Numbered from the stretch's first letter, positions 1 through 11,614 are shown. The stretch: 64,000 nt of DNA from Gyrodactylus bullatarudis (GCA_012064415.1 SSNU01000010.1:61428-125427); one strand, 5' to 3'. Notes: generated by a model from the letters alone, not told the origin. Numbers and translations: made by a program.

Positions 1-133
1 AAATTTCACAGAAGCTTGATCTAAAAAGTATACCGTTAGAAGGCTGATAAAAAATCATCAATTTCGCAAATTTTTATCGACCTGTGATTTATTTCTGGTG
101 CTAAGAAGCATTTCGAGAAAGTGTTGGTTTTTT
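1..133 (+). other. Possible 5' scrap of a Penelope-like element
   Basis: One frame reads through most of this stretch and gives a basic peptide with the pattern IKNHQFRKFL, then STCDLF. This resembles the basic N-terminal region of PLE polyproteins. It lies just left of the TIR element at 134-2279, and PLE-A coding sequence resumes on the other side at 2281, so the TIR element may have inserted into a PLE. Expected intervening PLE residues are missing, so the link is weak. Confidence 0.22.
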
Positions 134-259
134 TTAGGTAATGAGAGTTGTAAGGAAAACACACACAGTTAGTTATCCCACGTAATACTTGTGCGTCAGT
201 ATGCCTATTATATAAAGCTTCATGCTTTTTCTCAAACTCATACTTTAAAAGTTTTCAAA

Positions 260-600
260 TTTAAAGTAAAAAGATGCCATGATTTTTCTCACAAATAAGG
301 CCTATGTTTAGGGCCATCTAGAGGAACTAGATACTATTTGAAATGAAAAAAAATTTTCATTCGTCAAGCATATTGATTGGTTGAAAAGATTGAAGCCATA
401 CGCTGATTGGCTCTTATTGAAATTCAAATTTTTTCTGAAACTAAAAATAGAACACCACAGCTGAGAACTCCAGGTATGCAACATAATATAATAAAAATGA
501 TCTTTGGGTGTGTTATTGTTAATTATGATTGTCATATAGTAATACAGAATAGAAAAGCCTTATTTGTGAGAATTATCTTTTTACTTTAAATCTCATGACA
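260..600 (-). repeat. Inverted remnant of PLE-B terminal repeat
   Basis: On the minus strand this matches the PLE-B terminal region seen at 6040-6280. Shared blocks are the stretch around 495-555 (reverse complement of about 6060-6120) and the distal half of the hammerhead region at 262-305, with the GCCTTATTTGTGAG block. The CUGAUGA half of the ribozyme is not recognisable here, so this copy is dead. Confidence 0.45.
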
Positions 601-857
601 TGTTATGGAAAGTACATCAATAATCTAAATCTGATTAAATTTTTCGACGAATGTTTATCAATAAAATCTCTTCCTACAAACGTATGAAGATCAGCCGCGG
701 AGAATAACAACCAACCTACTGAACTTTTAGCCAGCGAAAAGGTCATGAAATGGATCCTCAACCTCAGAAACGATGCCGAATCCTTCAACTCAAAAGCGAA
801 TTCAAATCTCAATTTCCTATTCAGTTAGATGATCTTATATAATCAATAATAACCTTA

Positions 858-1172
858 ATGAATGAAGAAGCGGTTAAACAAGCCAAAATTATCGTCAACA
901 GAAACAAAAGGTATCGAAGAGAAATTAAAGAAATCAACCTTGACACAATTATGGGGAGAAACCTGCCAGAATGTGTTTTCAATTTTTCATACCTTCAATT
1001 AGACCAAACAGACAGGGAATTGCTAACGCTAGCTATTCTTTTGTATAACACCAAGGACTCAAAGCTGGAAATGAAAACAGGATTCGAATGCTCGGTTAAC
1101 CAAACAGACAAAATTTTCAGCTGTAATGACGAGGCAAGAGAACGAATTCACTTATCAATGGCAAATTATTGA
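858..1172 (+). CDS. Hypothetical protein, possible PLE N-terminal domain
   Basis: A 104-residue ORF with no firm match. The stretch around residues 35-60 (CVFNFSYLQL then DRELLTLAI) has the spacing of the conserved N-terminal block of PLE polyproteins, a short NLS-like motif followed by an E/LL pair. It also sits beside PLE-B terminal-repeat sequence. The preceding 640-830 region is open in another frame and rich in charged residues. It could be the 5' end of a PLE-B copy, but no RT follows in frame. Treat as hypothetical. Confidence 0.3.
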   Translation: MNEEAVKQAKIIVNRNKRYRREIKEINLDTIMGRNLPECVFNFSYLQLDQTDRELLTLAILLYNTKDSKLEMKTGFECSVNQTDKIFSCNDEARERIHLSMANY

Positions 1173-1688
1173 AATAAAAATGCGAATCAAGAGACAAACT
1201 TTGAATACCTGCAACCGAGACACTTCAGAGCATTAAAGAAACTGAACATAATACAAGTAAAAGTCCTGTAAAGTGAAAAGAGATAAATTAATAGGGGATA
1301 GATCCTCGTATATATAGGGCTAATTCGGGTTAAATATTATTCGTCGATTGCATGGACCAATGAGAATCGAGGAAATCTCGTGGGAGATTTTTACGTTATT
1401 TTTCACCCTGATTCAATAAAACTATTAAACTGCATAAAAAATGAGAGTTATTTATTTTAATTTCGAAGAATGATTTTTAAGAAATGATTTTTACCTTTCC
1501 TTAGTATCAGTGCTAATTTGAAAACTTTATGCCATTGGCGAGATCGTGCTATAGTCAATTGGATTAGGAAAATACTATTTCAAATTTTTGAGAATTTCGG
1601 ATACAGGTTCCACAGATTCTTTAAAAATTATTTTTTTGTCGGTATACATCTGATCTCATGTAGAAGCAGGAGTGAATTTAGTCCAGTT

Positions 1689-2147
1689 CTATTCCAAGGG
1701 CAGACATAATCTTGTGCAGTTGCATAACTTCCTGTTAATAAAAAATATAAGAAATTTCAAAGCAAAGAATTGAAAATAATGACCAACGTTATGCTCTTGG
1801 ATACAGTGGTTCTTCATAATTTTTCGGACATATTTTTGCTCTCCATAAACACGAGTAAGATTAAGTATACGGGCAACACCATCATCAATTTCTTGTGTAT
1901 CATTTTGAGAAATAGTTCCTTGAATTTCCTTCAATTCTTAAAGCTGCTCATCAACTTTAGATCTCAATCGTACAAAACGTTCGTTTGGCTCAAAACCAAT
2001 GTTTGCAGCTGTCTTCGTTTTTTCTTTGCGCCACTTTTGGATTGTTGACACGGATACATTGTGCTTCTTGGCTGTATATCCAGGACCATCTCCAGAAAGC
2101 TCCATCTCATGGAGAATTGCAAGTTTTTGCTCGTTGGTGAAAGGCAT
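1689..2147 (-). pseudogene. HTH transposase N-terminus (Pipsqueak/CENP-B-like), broken
   Basis: The ATG at 2147-2145 opens a protein starting MPFTNEQKLAIL. A helix-turn-helix of the type found at the N-terminus of many DNA transposases spans about residues 4-45, with KKHNVSVSTIQKWRKEK as the recognition-helix segment. A TAA stop at about residue 69 (1938-1940) interrupts the frame, but the same frame continues through EIDDGVARILNL to 1689, so this is one decayed gene. No DDE catalytic domain follows. It lies inside the TIR-bounded element at its right end, as expected for that element's own transposase. Confidence 0.55.
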
Positions 2148-2280
2148 AGTAAGTTCCGTCTGAGAAAGTATGAGTTTGAGAAAAAGCATGAAGCTTTACA
2201 TAATAGGCATACTGACGCACAAGTATTACGTGGGATAACTAACTGTGTGTGTTTTCCTTACAACTCTCATTACCTAATGT

Positions 2281-4285
2281 AAGGTATTGTATCCCAAAAC
2301 GTAAAAATGAAATTGAAGACAAGGCAGCGTTTGAACGTTTGATGTATGAACTAGGTTTTACGAAGAACTGCAAAGATGATTCCAACTCAGAGAAGTTTAA
2401 ACGTGATATTTTATCTATTTACAGAAGATTTGATAGAAAACCTCTAAGATCTAGTTTACTTACCAAAAAACATTTAAACTAAAAAAAGAACTTAAATCTA
2501 ATGAAAACGTTTTTCTCACTAAACCTGACAAAGGTAAAGGGATAGTTTTAATGTATAAGAAAGATTTTCGATAAGAGTTAGATTTCCTTTCAGACGAAAG
2601 TAAATTCATAAATAAGGGTCAGGATAGATCGTCATATTACAAGGTAATAGAATCTATGGAGCGTAGTATGTACAAAATAGCAGAAGGACTATTTGATAAG
2701 AAAATAATTTCTGATCAAACTAGAGGTTTTATATCTAAAAAGCATACTAGAATGTCTAGGTTGTATTTGAAATGAAAAAATGAAAAAGACATTTACATTA
2801 CATCCAAAGACACACAAAATAATTGATGATATAGTTCCGGAGGTGTTTCCAGTAAGGCCGATCATGGATATGTCATCATTTCCACAACATAATTTAGCGA
2901 AGTGGTTAATTGATGTATTAAAACCAATACATACATATTATGCTAAATATGTTGTCAAAGATACATTCGCTTTTGTGGATAGAATTAAGGATTTAAATAT
3001 TGGTTTAAATGAAATGATTTCATTAGATGTAAGCTCTTTATTTCCTAGTATACCTATTGAGGAGACATTATCTGTTATTAAATCTTTCATTGATGAACAA
3101 GAAGGTTTTGAAATGCAAAGTAATGAAATCACTGATCTCATTAGGATCTGTTGTACAAACGTTCCATTATCGTTTCAAAACATATTATTCATCTAGAAAG
3201 ATGGGATAGCTAAGGGTTCACCTCTTAGTCCTCTTTTAACAGAAATCTTTCTAGGTTGGTTAGAATTAAATAAAATGTCTGAAACAATCAATTCTTACAC
3301 TGATGTTTACATCAGATATGTTGACAACACTTTTATTTTAATGAAACCTAACGTATCAGTAGATGATTTTTTCTCCAAGATGAATTCGTTTCATCCGAAT
3401 AAAGTTTTTACTATGGAAAGAGAATCTAATGGTATCTTGAGTAGAAGAGAAGATGGATCAATTCTGAGAAATATTTATAAGAAGAAGACTGACACCGGGA
3501 AGTATCTACATTATGCCAGATTCAGTCCTATTTCTCATAAAGTTGGCTTAGTAATTGGTCTAAGTAAGAGGATAAGAAAGATAGCAAGCCCTGAGGAATG
3601 GTCTAACGAAATAGAGAATTCAAAGTTGTGTCTGAAGGAAAATGGTTATCCCGGTAAATTTGTTGACAAATTCATGAATGTATCTATGGATAGAAATGAG
3701 CTTGTCGAAACAGATGAATTGGAGAAAACAACTATTTTTATGAAGCTCAACTTCAAAGGTGATAGGTTCAGTAATGATATTAGAAGAAGGCAAAATGATC
3801 TCATCAATCAACATTATTATAACATACAATTGAAAATTGTATTTAAAACTCAGAGATTGTTTAGTTTGATTCATACGGATTTACTGAAGCCAGAGGAGAA
3901 AACTCTATTAGTTTTCAAATTCCAATGTGATTTCATATATAGGTAGAAATTATCTACACGTGCGGAGGATCATCTGAAGAAGGATACTGCGGTGACTAGG
4001 CACCTCAGACAAGAAGATCATACAGCTTCAGTTTCTAATTTTTCCGTTTTAAACAAAAACCCCAATGACGTCAGCATAGATGTATGGGTGAAAGAAAAAT
4101 TTCTTATTAAACCTAATCTATGTGTTCAAAAAAACTATTCCTATAATCTTCAATTGCTGTTGCTATTTATTGGAGAGTTTTGGTGTTTTTCAGCTTGCAT
4201 TTTATTCTTATTTTCTTTGACTTTTACTATTTCTTTCATGATTTGTAAATTATTATTTTGAATGACTTTGCCGTCACTATTTCCT
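2281..4285 (+). pseudogene. Penelope-like retroelement, family A, copy 1
   Basis: PLE polyprotein with RT followed by a GIY-YIG endonuclease, interrupted by several stops and frameshifts. Visible in order: an N-terminal block (AAFERLMYELGFT, about 2325), the TKPDKGKGI block (about 2520), RT motifs RPIMDMSSFPQHNLAKWL (about 2860) and SLDVSSLFPSIP (about 3020), KGSPLSPLL after a stop at about 3195, and YIRYVDNTF at about 3310. The catalytic YVDD has become YVDN. The endonuclease has lost its core: FKFQCD is followed by a stop, and the GIY-YIG heart is missing before DHLKKDTAVTRHL. The 3' end (LCVQKNYSYNLQ, about 4115) matches the many family A tails elsewhere in the window. It is followed directly by an inverted family A piece. 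Confidence 0.88.
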
Positions 4286-4905
4286 TTGGTATTTCTTCAG
4301 GACTAGCAATCCCTCGAATTCTCTTCCCTAGACCAATTACTAAGCCAACCGTATGTGAAACTGGCATAATGAAGATATTTGCCATTGTCAGTCTTCTTTT
4401 TAAAAATATTTCTTAGAATTGATCCGTCTTCTCTTCCAGTTAGTTTGACATCTAGGAAACTTAAAATACCGTTAGACTCTCTTTCCATAGTAAATTTAAT
4501 ATTTACATGAAATGAGTTCATCTTCATAAAGAAGTCGTCTACAGATACATTTTTCATTATAATAAAAGTGTCATCAACATATCTAATGTAAACATCAGGG
4601 TATCTTCAATAGATACATTAGGAAATAAAGAACTAATGTCTAATGAAATCATTTCTCTAGATTCTATGTTTAAATCTTTTACTCTTTCTACAATATCAAA
4701 AGTATCTTTAACAACATATTAAGCATAGTACGTATGTATAGGTTTCAAGATATCAATTAACCATTTTGCTAAATTATGTTACGGACATGACGACATGTCC
4801 AAGATCAGCCGAACTGGAAAAATTTCAGGTAGATTATTATCTATAATCTTATGTGTCTTGGGGTGTAAATATAACCTATATCGCTTTTAAAAATAGGTGA
4901 TAGAA
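4286..4905 (-). pseudogene. Penelope-like retroelement, family A, copy 2 (RT only)
   Basis: Minus-strand RT fragment, tail-to-tail with copy 1. It contains PKTHKIIDN, then HNLAKWLIDILKPIHTYYA, SLDISSLFPNV, and after an internal deletion FFMKMNSF, KFTMERESNGILSFLDVKL and KYLHYASF. The segment holding the SPL and YVDD motifs is largely deleted, so it is inactive. Back-to-back partial copies are common for PLEs. Confidence 0.75.
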
Positions 4906-4982
4906 ATTTTTTATATTATCAAAAAAGGGAGTTCTAAAAATCCCATAAACTAAAAAACGTGACTTTATTTTTCACTACTTAA

Positions 4983-5999
4983 ATGGCTGATGAGGAATTC
5001 ATAAAAGAGTTATTCGAAGAAAATAACGATTCCAAGCTAAATCAAGTTGACTGGGGCAAGGATCCACAACACACATTCAGAACAATGAACAAAAATGACA
5101 ATCCAGAAGAATTCCTCTGTACCTTCAATCAGGCCCATGAGAAGATTCAATTCACATTAGAAAAGGAGAACGAAAACAGCCTACCATTTTTGGATGTTAA
5201 ACTTATAAGAAACGAGGATGGAACGATAAAAAGAGGAATCCACAGAAAAAGGACGTTTACAGGAGAAATTCTTGACTTCAATTCATTTTTACCACGAAAA
5301 ATTAAACGAGGCCTCATAACAAGGTTAGCAAAGCGAGCACGAAGGATAGTTTCCGATGGAATGTGGGAACAAGAATTGGAACAGTTGGTCAGCATATTTT
5401 TAATCAACGATTTTCCAATAGAACTGATCAATGACCGTCTCTCAAAACTCTATACTCCGAGAAGGAAGCCAAACGAAACGGTCCAACTGCCTACGTTAAA
5501 CTTCCATTCAAAGGTGATAGAATTGCAATGATGTTCTAAAAGAAAATCAATGATGTCTTTCATGAAACTTACCCAGAAGGCAACATAAGGATCATCTACA
5601 AAACCAAAAAGATGTTTACGAATTGTTCTAAAGACACACTGGAGCCTCTCAAAAAATCCTATGTGGTTTACAAATTCAAATGCTCTTGTACTGTAAAATC
5701 CATAGGCTAAACCATCAGAAGCCTTGAGGAAAGAGGCAAGCAGCCATCAGAGAGCATCCCAAAAACTGCAATGCCAAAGTTTCCTCCCAAAACTTTGAAA
5801 TAATATATAAACCATCATGAAACTGCTTTTATAGTTTAAAAGCTGCTAAAACCTACTTCGTCAATCAACAAAAGTTCGAATCTATGCATATAGAAAAACT
5901 ATGTTAAGTCCTTGAACCTCCCAAAACCAAAAGAGCAGAAACAATTGTCCCAGCCCCACCCAAAAAGAGAAGAAGTCGAGACGAGCAAACGGATCACAA
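4983..5999 (+). pseudogene. Penelope-like retroelement, family B (RT end plus endonuclease)
   Basis: The first 182 residues correspond to the C-terminal half of a PLE RT: KIQFTLEKENENSLPFLDVKL and KRGLITRLAKRARRI. After a stop the frame continues with LPFKGDRIA, YKTKKMFTN and SYVVYKFKCSC, the start of the GIY-YIG domain. The domain itself is ruined (KSIG then a stop, where YIG is expected). The 5' RT motifs including YVDD are absent, so this is a 5'-truncated copy. It is followed by a family B terminal repeat with a degenerate hammerhead at 6204-6254. The MKSLF...EEEK-type copies at 28867 and 58130 are relatives. Confidence 0.8.
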
Positions 6000-6203
6000 A
6001 TTTTTTTCTTAGCAACACAATAATTTTTATTACAAAAAATTAATTTTTCTTTATAATTCTATTCTGTATTACTATATGATAATCATATTTAATATAATAA
6101 CACATCCAAAGATCAATTTTACCTGGCAACAGGTATGGCCCAATCTAATTTTGAAAATAATTTCAACCATTAATTTAATTCTGAAAATAAAACCTATGTA
6201 TTT

Positions 6204-6254
6204 AGCATGTATCACACTGATGAATATGCCCTGAATAAAGGCCTTATTTGTGAG
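6204..6254 (+). ncRNA. Degenerate hammerhead ribozyme in PLE-B terminal repeat
   Basis: CTGATGA at 6217-6223 is preceded by TCACA and followed by ATATGCCCT. Then comes GAATAA where GAAA is expected, a stem III-like AAGGCCTT, and TGTGA. TCACA and TGTGA can form helix I; GCAT upstream and ATGC in loop II are complementary. Altered GAAA and the loss of the G after CTGATGA suggest it no longer cleaves. It lies downstream of a PLE-B endonuclease relic, as in PLE terminal repeats known to carry hammerheads. Confidence 0.5.
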
Positions 6255-6290
6255 AAAAATCCTGGCATCTTCTAACTTTGAATCTGATGA

Positions 6291-6345
6291 TTAGATATCA
6301 ATTAACCATTTTGCTAAATTATGTTACGGACATGATGATATATGA
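6291..6345 (-). repeat. PLE-A reverse transcriptase scrap
   Basis: About 50 bp nearly identical to part of the inverted family A copy around 4745-4795 (reverse complement encodes HNLAKWLIDI). It is an isolated fragment. Confidence 0.45.
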
Positions 6346-6552
6346 TGATAAATGATATCGGTGACCCAGCTCAAAACAAATTTTGAATAACATCTATGCG
6401 AGATGAATCAAATTATATTTAATCAAAATCGTAAACCGATGAGTTTAGAATGGGATTAAAGTACAAGAATCTAAATTATTTTATAGCTCTATAGAGCCTC
6501 GAATTTAAAATAATTTATCAATCAGAGGATATTATTGATAATCGAATTTATT

Positions 6553-7918
6553 ATATATGAAGCAATCATTTTATAGAATTCGATAGTTATATATAATCTT
6601 CGCCGATTATGTATAATAATCAAGCCTCTAATCATGATAAATGATTTTTATCTTGATTGAAGAAAATTCTGACGATTATATATAACTCTCGTCTGATGGA
6701 AAGTCAGGCGTTCTACATACATTTTAACCCAAAAGACAAATGAGGTATGGTGTACCTATTCTTATTGTGAAGAACTACAGGTGAAAGCTCTGATTCATTA
6801 CCCTATTTCTTTTTAAATAGAATAGTGCCTATCTTTTATACTCTTCATAATCAGTATTGTACACTAACCTAGTACTCACACATATAGATTATAATCTTTA
6901 ACTAGAAATATTTCGTTCTAGGTGCTTAGGTCGTATATCCCACAGGAACGTCTTATTTGGTAACGGATTATAATCTATAATTATAGAAAAAATTGTTTAA
7001 TATGTAATCTCCTAATACTATGGTTTGACAATGTCTGTAACATGTTCTCTTTCTAAAGCTATTTTATATTTCTTTAATGTTGAGCTTACGATCTAGATTC
7101 AGAAAAATTCTTGATCAAATTCAATTTCTTGATGAAAAATTTCAGAATTCATACTGTTTTTCTTTATTTAAAAAAATCAGTCTGGTAAGCTCTCTATAAT
7201 TTTGAATAACCTTATCTTCTTTCCTGACTGAAATATTCACGTAAATTTTCAAATACGTCCGAAAATCCTCTTAAAATCATATTTTGGGAATATATATATT
7301 TTGTACATTATAACTATTTTTAAATCAAAGTGATGAATGTAAAGCAGAACTTATGGATTGTTCAATAAAATTTTATATCATAAACCTAATTTGTCTGTTT
7401 AAAATAATTATTCGTTTAATCTTCAATGCTATAGCTTTTCTATATCTTCTTCATCCAGAAATACCGAAATTTCCACAGAAATCTTTGAAAAATTCGGGCA
7501 ATTTTTTTATTAAGCATCAATTTAGAAAATCCACACATGTCATATCGATCGACACAAATTTAAAGTTGAATCCATTCGCTAAAAAGTTAAAAGGAAACAT
7601 ATACAGATTTGGAATTTTTATTTTTTCCAATCTGATTATTTATAAGGAATTTTTCAGATCTGGAAAAAAAACATAAAAAATCAATTTATCTCTCCTATTT
7701 ACCTTAATTTTGAATTTTTCATGACTCTGTGTATGATATGTAGGGCATACTTGTTACTACCCCTGACTTATCAGACGAGAGTTATACATAATCGTCGGAA
7801 TTTTTCTTCAATCAAGATAAAAATCATATATCATGATCAGAGGCTTGATTATTATACATAATCGGCGAAGATTATATATAACTATCGAGTTCTATAAATT
7901 GATTGCAACATATATATC
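6553..7918. mobile_element. Foldback-type element with about 160-bp inverted repeats
   Basis: Bases 6553-6712 are repeated in inverted orientation at about 7748-7918. Both arms carry GCCGATTATGTATAATAATC and CTCGTCTGAT. The arms are A+T-rich with small internal palindromes. The interior contains PLE-A 3' sequence and a LINE-like tail, so later insertions have occupied the loop. No transposase is visible. The superfamily is unknown. Confidence 0.62.
7075..7680 (+). repeat. PLE-A 3' end fragments with a LINE-like tail
   Basis: 7225-7310 (minus) matches the family A 3' untranslated block with ACGTAAATTTTC and ACGTCCG. 7337-7374 (plus) matches the 3' end of the LINE at 18251 (AAAGCAGAAC...TTCAATAA). 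It is followed at 7375-7480 by the plus-strand end of a family A endonuclease (PNLSVQNNY). The rest to 7680 has an open frame (from 7353) without recognisable protein features. Confidence 0.5.
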
Positions 7919-7921
7919 TAG

Positions 7922-7984
7922 CCGGTGTAAAAGTCTGATGAGATCCGTTGAAATAAAAGCTTTATTACTAAATATCCACTTGAC
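7922..7984 (+). ncRNA. Hammerhead ribozyme relic, PLE-C type
   Basis: CTGATGA at 7935-7941, GATCCGTT, then GAAA at 7950-7953. A helix III follows as ATAAAAGCTTTAT. Helix I can form from AAGT (7931-7934) and ACTT (7978-7981). The expected UUC cleavage triplet reads UCC. CCGG at 7922-7925 has a broken partner (CCGT) in loop II. Core bases are intact but helices are worn. Confidence 0.5.
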
Positions 7985-8104
7985 TTCCAAATCCTCTAAA
8001 TGGGTCTTTCATTTGAAACTAAAATAATTTAGCAGAATTTCTCCATTCTTGTCGTTCTTTTCAATTCAATGTTCTTCTGGCTTGTTGATTCTATCAGTCC
8101 AGTT

Positions 8105-9180
8105 TTCTCCAACTTTTAACGATCACGTCAGTCCCGATACTATCAGCAGCAATTTTTACGCGATCTGAAAGGGTCATAAAGCTTGCCATTTTATTTAGAT
8201 ATTCCCCTCGATCGGATCTTATCTGCTGTAGGCGTTAGTTGTATACAGCTTTGAAATATCTGATAAAGCCTGCCTCAATTGGTTGTAACACAAAAGTTGA
8301 ATTTTCAGGGAGGTAAACAATCTATAGAATAGTAAACAAAATTAATTTCAAGATTCAATTTAAAAAGGGTTGATTCCAAAAATAACCCATGAAAATTTTT
8401 TTTCCAGAATTCACCCCAAAAATTTCCAAAGATCACCCCAAAGAAAACTTTAACTCTTTACCTCGAATCAATTATTCTTATTTCAAAATTCCCCTCTTAT
8501 TGAATAGTGTAACTTGAAAGATTGAATGTGAACTTTCTCCTCAAATCTAGGTTCTTACAAATTTTCCCTATCCTTAAAGAAGATTTATTTCTTGTTTCTC
8601 AAGATCGAAATAGTGAAATAAGAAGAGGTGTTAAATTTACCAAACTCCAATGTCCTTGTAGTTTGAGAAAATTAATTAATATCCCTATTAACATCTGTAT
8701 GTTGTGGCTAAAAAGATAGAAATTGTTTTTAAAATGTATGCCCCATATGAATACAAAATAATATCTTTGAAAGCAGCTTACTCGGCAATAGCCGTAAAAT
8801 ATCATCGCCGAAAAAAGTAGAGAAATTATTAAATCAAATCATTTCTTATTATTAAAAAAAAACTTTGGAGTGAATTTTTAAAAAAAATTTTCTTGGGGTA
8901 ATTTTTGGAATTAATCCTTTTCAAAATTAGTTATTAACTTTGATATTGAAGACATTATCCCAATTCTTGCTTGCAGTGTCTAAAGTGGGCACTACACTGA
9001 TCGGCAAATAAAATAATTTTTTATCTAACAGTCCATGATTTCTTCCGAGCTTCCTATCTCATTGCTGAAGATATTTCTTGTCACCTTCAGTCATCCAAGA
9101 CGACTTACACTGGGGAAAGTCAAAAAATCTATATTTTTCTGGTCAACATTTTCTGATGTAAGATTTCAAATATGCCAAAA
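8105..9180 (-). pseudogene. pogo/Tigger-like transposase fragment split by a MULE-type element
   Basis: On the minus strand 8330-8105 encodes YLPENSTFVLQPIEAGFI followed by RYFKAVY. This is the hallmark LPPNTTSLLQPLDQGVI block of DDE_1 (jerky/Tigger) transposases. A second stretch at about 9170-8935 encodes WMTEGDKKYL, NHGLLDKKLFYLPISVVPT and NWDNVF, plausibly an upstream part of the same gene. The MULE-type element 8367-8917 lies between them. Frames are broken and no complete DDE triad is visible. Confidence 0.48.
8367..8917 (+). mobile_element. MULE-derived non-autonomous element with SWIM-finger relic
   Basis: The ends are inverted: GGGTTGATTCCAAAAATAA at 8367 and TTTTTGGAATTAATCC at 8902-8917. 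Both ends carry several copies of CACCCCAAAG-like subterminal repeats. The middle (8522-8760) encodes a decayed relative of the SWIM region in the better copy at 54618-55314 (SQDRNSEIRR, KLQCPCS), but the second half of the zinc motif (CKH) is lost. Flanking 9-mers match poorly, so no TSD is claimed. Confidence 0.6.
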
Positions 9181-9610
9181 AATATATTTTATCCCATCGA
9201 ATAAAAGAGTTTAATTGATTAAACCATTTCGATTGCAACCAAGTGTACTCAAACTCATATATCGATTCAAGGATTGCTGTTGAGAACTTGATCCTCACAA
9301 CAAATATTAACAGATAGATTCTCCACTCACCTTCAAAATTTGGATCTGATCGAAATTTTTTTTAAAATCAGGAGGGCTCTTTGAACATTTAAAAGTTAAA
9401 AATGATCATGATTTCTGAGGAGTAATTTTCTCTTTTACGCTCGATTGCGTTCAATACGAACACCCAAAGTTAGATCTCTATAGTAAGTTCGACAGAGTAC
9501 TTAATCAGCTTCCGAATAGTATATCATTTATTGGGCTCAATTGTTTATGGGTTTTTTACTATTTTAATTATTATTGTACACATATAAAAATATTTTTCTT
9601 CTCTTTCTTC
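9181..9610. other. No recognisable feature
   Basis: A+T-rich sequence; no ORF, RNA or repeat that I can tie to another part of the window. Confidence 0.4.
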
Positions 9611-9619
9611 TATTTTTCT

Positions 9620-9920
9620 TTAGCTTAATATTATTATTTTGTACATTATAACTATTTTTAAATGTAAAGCAGAACTTATGGATTGTTCAATAAAATTTTA
9701 TATCAAACCTAATTTGTCTGTTTAAAATAATTATTCGTTTAGTCTTCAACGCTATAGCTTTTCCACCTCTTTCTCTTCACTGTTACTATTTATTGAAGAT
9801 TTTTTCGGTATTTTCAATCTCATATTATATTCTTATTTCCATTCATGACTCTATTTTTCCTTTTTAAAACTATTTCTTTGTAAATTGTGAATTATTATTT
9901 TTCATTCAAACATTAACTTT
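9620..9920 (+). repeat. PLE-A 3' end fragment with LINE-like tail
   Basis: 9661-9700 repeats the LINE 3' terminal block seen at 7337 and 18251. 9700-9800 then encodes the end of a family A endonuclease (KPNLSVQNNYSF). The family A 3' untranslated sequence (TACTATTTATTGAAGA) follows to about 9920. It has the same organisation as 7337-7480, so the two are probably copies of one composite. Confidence 0.52.
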
Positions 9921-10340
9921 TATCATTTTCAAAGAGAAACCACTGAGAAATGCGCATGTGGTCATAAATACATTTTCTTGCATATTTCTAAAATACATGG
10001 ATCGTTCCATGGACTTCATTTCTATATAATATGCCGTTCTCTACCAGTATTAACACATTTTGTCTAATTCGAGTATTGGAAATGACGCCTTTCTCCCATC
10101 TATACCCAACACACTCATGCATGAGTTAATAGGTGTAGAAAGGGAAAACTCATGATACCCACAGTCACACAATATGGTATGGGGTCCTCTCATTCAGATC
10201 TCAACCTCTCTTACATGTACTTGGTAGGGAAAGGAATGAGTTACCCACGCAAATCAATTACACATCTTGTTTTTTCACGCTGTATAGTTTCTGCTTTAAC
10301 TAATGCCTTTTTATGGCTATATCTGTCTTTCTCAGTGAAG
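9921..10340. other. Intergenic, short unremarkable ORF only
   Basis: An 89-residue frame at 10152-10421 has no recognisable motif and ends inside a MULE-type repeat. It is probably not a gene. Confidence 0.35.
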
Positions 10341-10620
10341 AATGTATTGAAAATATTTTTTCCAGAATTCATCCCAAAAATTTCCAAAGATCACCCCAAA
10401 GAAAAATTTTTCCAAAAATAACCCCAAGAATCACCCCAATGAAAACTTCAAGTCTTTACCTCGAATCAATAGTTCTTATTTCAAAATTCCCCTCTTATTG
10501 AATGGTGTAACTTGAATGATTCAAATTATTTATGCAACTTACATAAGTTTCAGAAAGATTGAATGTGAACTTTCTCCTCAAATAGAACCTTTTTCCAAAT
10601 TCGTTGAATTGTTCTTCATA
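10341..10620 (+). repeat. MULE-type subterminal repeat array and partial element
   Basis: Several CACCCCAAAGAAAA-like units between 10365 and 10445 are followed by AACTTCAAGTCTTTACCTC and TTGAATGTGAACTTTCTCC. The same order occurs at 8400-8540 and 45840-46030. It is the left part of the MULE-derived element, truncated on the right. Confidence 0.5.
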
Positions 10621-11209
10621 CTCATGATTTTTTATAGATTCTCCTGATTCAACATAGAATTATAAATTCGTTTTCATTAATATCGCATAATAGTAAATTT
10701 GTATTTTATAAATATTGCTGAAAAATTTCGAGCTGATTTTTTCATAGCAGTATTTATACACTATCAAACATGTGTATATTTATAAGCAGGAACAAAATCA
10801 ATGCAATCAGTATATGAAACAATAAACCATTATTTATAGATTTTTGAATTATAAATTTCAATATTTTAAAGGTTCCTGAAGTGAGTGATACATCTATCAA
10901 AAAATATTTTTCCAACGACAAATACAATGGTTTTATCTGATAAATAGTTGAATTCATAATTTAGCTGATGCAGGTTTGCAAAAAGAATACTGCTTTATTC
11001 CGTGGTATACCGTTAACATTTCTCATAAATCCAAAATGATAAATTCTACATATATTTTGTTTTTTTATGGCATTTTTGGATACGAATACAACACTTCCAA
11101 GAAAGAATAAACAAACATTTATACACCGGAACAAAATCTCTACGAAAAAAATCTGAAAACATAAAATCTAACATTTCGGTTATAAAAATCTGTCATTAAA
11201 AAGTTGTTG

Positions 11210-11425
11210 ATTAGGAATAATTACAAAAACAAATGCACCATTTTTAAATTTTACATAAACAAATGAATAGACCATTGCCTATTTTCATAAGCAAATGGAT
11301 ATACCAGACTTATTTTCATAAACAAAATGTATGTTTCACATTTACCACAAAAACAAATGGACACATCGTTGTATATTTCATGAACAAATGTAATTCTTCT
11401 TTTAGTACAAATGAATAATAACGAA
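11210..11425. repeat. Degenerate tandem repeat with ACAAATG units
   Basis: About eight loosely spaced copies of (CATAA)ACAAATG(G)A occur across 11220-11415 at intervals of roughly 25-35 bp. The minus-strand ORF over it (11251-11481) is probably a by-product of the repeat. Confidence 0.4.
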
Positions 11426-11614
11426 ATATCGACTTCATTTGAAAGAAAATTTGGTTTTTTTCTTCTCAGTAGCTGATTCAAGTCACTTCTTTCTCGGTCT
11501 TCCGCTATATAGGCTTCATAAAATTGGCCATCATATTCTAACCTGCTTTTAAAAAATTCTAAAATATGTTAAAAATAATTTCACTTCAGGACAACTGTGT
11601 TTTTTTTAATTTCG

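Larger units (their letters stand above)
134..2279. mobile_element. DNA transposon with 113-bp terminal inverted repeats
   Basis: Bases 134-246 are a near-perfect reverse complement of 2165-2277, a 113-bp TIR beginning TTAGGTAATGAG. This defines an element of about 2.15 kb. The inside holds an HTH transposase relic near the right end (minus strand) and PLE-B-derived sequence on the left, so the element is a composite or was itself invaded. The right flank is PLE-A coding sequence. I could not find a clear target-site duplication. No DDE catalytic domain is visible, so it is non-autonomous. The superfamily is not assigned; the HTH type would suit a pogo/CENP-B-like or related family. Confidence 0.7.

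Noticed and set aside
8043..8100. Extension of the Tigger fragment to a full DDE triad
   Set aside because: Only the LLQP-type block and a loosely matching upstream part are readable; catalytic residues cannot be placed.
11251..11481. Minus-strand ORF with ICFCGKC-like cysteines as a zinc-finger protein
   Set aside because: The frame lies on a degenerate tandem repeat with ACAAATG units and has no regular finger spacing.
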